From contig NZ_LGCN01000270.1 in assembly GCF_001279005.1 (NCBI RefSeq), positions 1 to 9,181 of the forward strand: a stretch of DNA of 9,181 nucleotides. The letters run 5' to 3'. Positions 7,708 to 9,181 of this stretch are shown piece after piece; within the stretch, counting starts at the first letter, position 1, and every line of letters starts with the position of its first letter. The notes under the pieces were generated by a model that was not told the origin of the DNA, made no database searches, and saw only the letters and a list, made by a program, of their open reading frames with translations. The stretch is from Streptomyces caelestis (GTDB lineage: Bacteria; Actinomycetota; Actinomycetes; Streptomycetales; Streptomycetaceae). A program made the translations under genes and the position numbers.

Positions 7708-7855
7708 GCCCGCCACCCTTCCCCGCCTGCCCCGAACACCGCCAGTCTGCCAAGCTGATGGCACATCGCACCGCAGTACGACCAGCCGATCAAGCCGATC
7801 ATCCTTCCACCGGTCAGGCCGACCGCCGACGAACAGCCGAGGAGCAGGTACACCG
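7708..7855. promoter_or_regulatory. Divergent promoter region with repeats
   Basis: These 148 bases separate the divergent RDD and SpoIIM starts and must hold both promoters. No convincing -35/-10 pair stands out on either strand. TGCCA (7748-7752) and TGGCA (7759-7763) form a dyad around AGCTGA. AGCCGATCA occurs twice in tandem at 7784-7792 and 7793-7801. Either could be a binding site for a shared regulator. GAGGAG (7839-7844) is the ribosome site of the rightward gene. Confidence 0.5.
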
Positions 7856-8863
7856 ATGGACCTCGACGTCTTCGTCTCCGCCCACCGCGCGGAGTGGGAC
7901 CGCCTCGACGCCCTGCTCCGGCGCCGGCGTCGCCTCACCGGCGCGGAGGCCGACGAACTCGTCGTCCTCTACCAGCGCACGGCCACCCATCTCTCCCTGA
8001 TCCAGTCGGCGGCCCCCGACCCGCAGCTGACCGGTCGGCTCAGTCAGCTGGTGGCACGCGCGCGCAGTGCCGTGGCCGGCGCCCGCCGCGCCTCCTGGCG
8101 GGACGTCACGCACTTCCTGTCCCACAGCTTCCCCGCCGCCGTCTACAAGGCACGCCACTGGTGGGTGCCCGCCGCACTCCTCTCCACGGCCGTCGCGGCA
8201 CTCCTCGGCTGGTGGATAGGCACCCACCCCGAAGTGCAGGCGTCCATAGCGGCTCCCAGCGAGCTGCGCGAGCTCACCCGTCCCGGCGGCCAGTACGAGA
8301 CGTACTACTCGAGCCACCCCGCGGCCTCCTTCGCCGCCCAGGTCTGGACGAACAACGCGTGGGCCGCGGCCCTCTGCCTGATCCTGGGTGTCTTCCTGGG
8401 TCTGCCGGTCCTCTGGATCCTCTTCCAGAACATGCTCAACCTGGGTGTCGGCTTCGGTCTGATGTCCTCCGCCGGCCGTCTCGACACCTTCCTCGGCCTC
8501 GTCCTGCCGCACGGTCTCCTGGAACTCACCGCGGTCTTCGTCGCAGCCGGCACCGGCCTCCGCCTCGGCTGGACCGTCATCGACCCGGGCCCCCGCACCC
8601 GGCGCACAGCCCTGGCGGCAGAAGGCCGGGCAGCCCTGGCCATGGCGATCGGCCTCGCTCTGGTCCTCTTCGTCTCCGGTGCCATCGAAGGCTTCGTCAC
8701 CCCGTCGGGTCTGCCCACCTGGGCGCGCATCACCATCGGAGTCGTCGCCGAGCTGGCCTTCCTGGCCTACGTCTATGTCCTGGGCGGACGTGCGGCGCGC
8801 GCCGGCGAGACCGGTGACCTGGAGGCATTCGAACGCAGCGCCGACGTGCCCACCGCCGCCTGA
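7856..8863 (+). CDS. SpoIIM-family (stage II sporulation protein M-like) membrane protein
   Basis: This 335-residue integral membrane protein is of the SpoIIM/DUF95 family (PF01944). A charged cytosolic N-terminal helical part (1-100: VFVSAHRAEWDRLDALLRRR, then VVLYQRTATHLSL) leads into membrane segments at about 103-122, 166-190, 193-205, 217-240, 260-280 and 290-311. The signature LPHGLLELTAVFVAAGTGLR (217-236) and GAIEGFVTPS (275-284) are those of the family. In Bacillus, SpoIIM is part of the engulfment machinery. Actinomycetes form spores without engulfment and keep SpoIIM-like genes of unknown role, so the sporulation name should not be taken as function. The ATG at 7856 has GAGGAG 11 bases upstream. 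The frame is open further upstream, but that stretch is the divergent promoter and antisense of the RDD gene. It ends 53 bases before the rRNA promoter on the same strand, with no strong terminator seen. Confidence 0.92.
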   Translation: MDLDVFVSAHRAEWDRLDALLRRRRRLTGAEADELVVLYQRTATHLSLIQSAAPDPQLTGRLSQLVARARSAVAGARRASWRDVTHFLSHSFPAAVYKARHWWVPAALLSTAVAALLGWWIGTHPEVQASIAAPSELRELTRPGGQYETYYSSHPAASFAAQVWTNNAWAAALCLILGVFLGLPVLWILFQNMLNLGVGFGLMSSAGRLDTFLGLVLPHGLLELTAVFVAAGTGLRLGWTVIDPGPRTRRTALAAEGRAALAMAIGLALVLFVSGAIEGFVTPSGLPTWARITIGVVAELAFLAYVYVLGGRAARAGETGDLEAFERSADVPTAA

Positions 8864-8916
8864 TGTGCGCGAGGGCCTGCTGAGCTGCTAGTCTCCTCTT
8901 CGCCCCGCAGGAGCCG

Positions 8917-8945
8917 TTGACACGGGTCCGGTGGGGAGGTAGATT
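8917..8945 (+). promoter_or_regulatory. Consensus rRNA operon promoter
   Basis: TTGACA (8917-8922) and TAGATT (8940-8945) are separated by 17 bases. This is an essentially ideal principal-sigma (HrdB) promoter in streptomycetes. Transcription should start near 8951. It is the first and strongest of several promoter-like sites leading to a 16S gene beyond the window. An upstream TAGTCT (8889-8894) could be an earlier -10 but lacks a -35. Confidence 0.85.
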
Positions 8946-9001
8946 CAAACAGTTGCCTGGAGACGGGGTCTGACCCGGAAGGCGACAGTGAGCATCTGTC
9001 A

Positions 9002-9033
9002 GCTTCTCGTCGAAACGCTGATTTCGAAGAAGC
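9002..9033 (+). other. Stem-loop in the rRNA leader
   Basis: GCTTCT (9002-9007) pairs with AGAAGC (9028-9033) and TCGAAA (9010-9015) pairs with TTTCGA (9022-9027), giving 12 bp around loop CGCTGA with a 2-base bulge (CG). It begins about 50 bases into the transcript from the 8917-8945 promoter. It may be a processing site, a pause or antitermination element, or a barrier between promoters. Confidence 0.7.
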
Positions 9034-9040
9034 ACCTCCC

Positions 9041-9181
9041 GATAAATCGGAAAACGAAGGCCGGTCAGTCCGCCCTGAAACTTCTGATAAAGTCGGAACC
9101 GCCGGAAAGGGAAACGCGGAAGCGGGACCCCGGAAAGCACCGAGGAAATCGGGTCGGAAAGATCTGATAGAGTCGGAAACG
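9041..9181 (+). promoter_or_regulatory. Three repeats of a GATAxAGTCGGAA promoter-like element
   Basis: GATAAATCGGAAAACG (9041-9056), GATAAAGTCGGAACCG (9086-9101) and GATAGAGTCGGAAACG (9166-9181) are near copies. Each contains a possible -10: TAAATC or similar in the first, TAAAGT (9088-9093) in the second, TAGAGT (9168-9173) in the third, which fits TAGRRT. None has an obvious TTGACA at the right distance. Streptomyces rRNA operons are known for multiple tandem promoters, and these copies likely mark further start sites. Confidence 0.6.

Larger units (their letters stand above)
8951..9181 (+). ncRNA. rRNA operon 5' leader (partial, cut by window end)
   Basis: This purine-rich, lower-GC sequence differs sharply from the coding region. 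It matches what I remember of the spacer upstream of 16S rRNA in Streptomyces, for example CCGGAAAGGGAAACGCG and GATCTGATAGAGTCGGAAACG-like stretches. By that memory the mature 16S 5' end lies roughly 300 bases past the window. No rRNA gene sequence itself is present here. The leader holds a strong hairpin (9002-9033), a small one (GACAG 8984-8988 with CTGTC 8996-9000), and three repeats of a promoter-like element. Confidence 0.8.

Noticed and set aside
7607..7855. N-terminal extension of the SpoIIM-like protein
   Set aside because: The upstream in-frame sequence is antisense to the RDD gene and crosses the divergent promoter; the ATG at 7856 has a proper ribosome site.
8951..9181. 16S rRNA gene start
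   Set aside because: The conserved 16S 5' end (GAGTTTGATC-type sequence) does not occur before the window ends; only the leader is present.
9041..9181. CRISPR-like array
   Set aside because: There are only three short imperfect copies with unequal spacing and no palindromic repeats or cas genes; the rRNA promoter context explains them.

Overview
The window is chromosomal DNA from a high-GC actinomycete, almost certainly Streptomyces or a close relative. Codons end overwhelmingly in C or G, starts are preceded by GGAGG-type ribosome sites, the proteins are actinobacterial in character, and the right end matches what I remember of a Streptomyces rRNA operon leader. I see no phage genes, transposases, CRISPR array or tRNA. 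This is core-genome territory and not an obvious accessory island.

Layout, left to right. Positions 109-2722 hold three co-directional genes: a 56-residue Trm112-type zinc-ribbon protein, a 375-residue SIS-domain protein related to phosphoglucose/phosphomannose isomerases, and a canonical type I mannose-6-phosphate isomerase (manA). A cation diffusion facilitator transporter follows at 2867-3847, closed by a perfect 17-bp terminator hairpin. The next 587 bases, up to ahcY, have no convincing gene. They hold a possible decayed coding stretch on the minus strand, a 14-bp tandem repeat, three inverted repeats, a likely promoter and a long ahcY leader. S-adenosylhomocysteine hydrolase (ahcY, 4505-5962) is followed by two back-to-back hairpins.

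An unrecognised 204-residue protein (6113-6727) runs tail-to-tail into an RDD-family membrane protein (6748-7707, minus strand), with a short bidirectional terminator between them. The RDD gene is divergent from a SpoIIM-family membrane protein (7856-8863). The last 300 bases are a promoter and leader region of an rRNA operon. It has a consensus TTGACA-17-TAGATT promoter, a strong leader hairpin and three copies of a GATAxAGTCGGAA-like element. The 16S gene itself lies beyond the window.

How the genes fit together: manA interconverts fructose-6-P and mannose-6-P and so feeds GDP-mannose and glycoconjugate synthesis; the SIS and Trm112-like genes are probably co-transcribed with it. AhcY clears S-adenosylhomocysteine and keeps methylation running. 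RDD and SpoIIM proteins are often paired in actinobacteria, but their joint function is not established by this sequence. The most interesting unexplained element is the ahcY leader, where a 9-nt segment perfectly complements the ahcY ribosome-binding site and sits inside a direct repeat. This suggests translational control, which has not been demonstrated. I found no clear novel multi-gene system.
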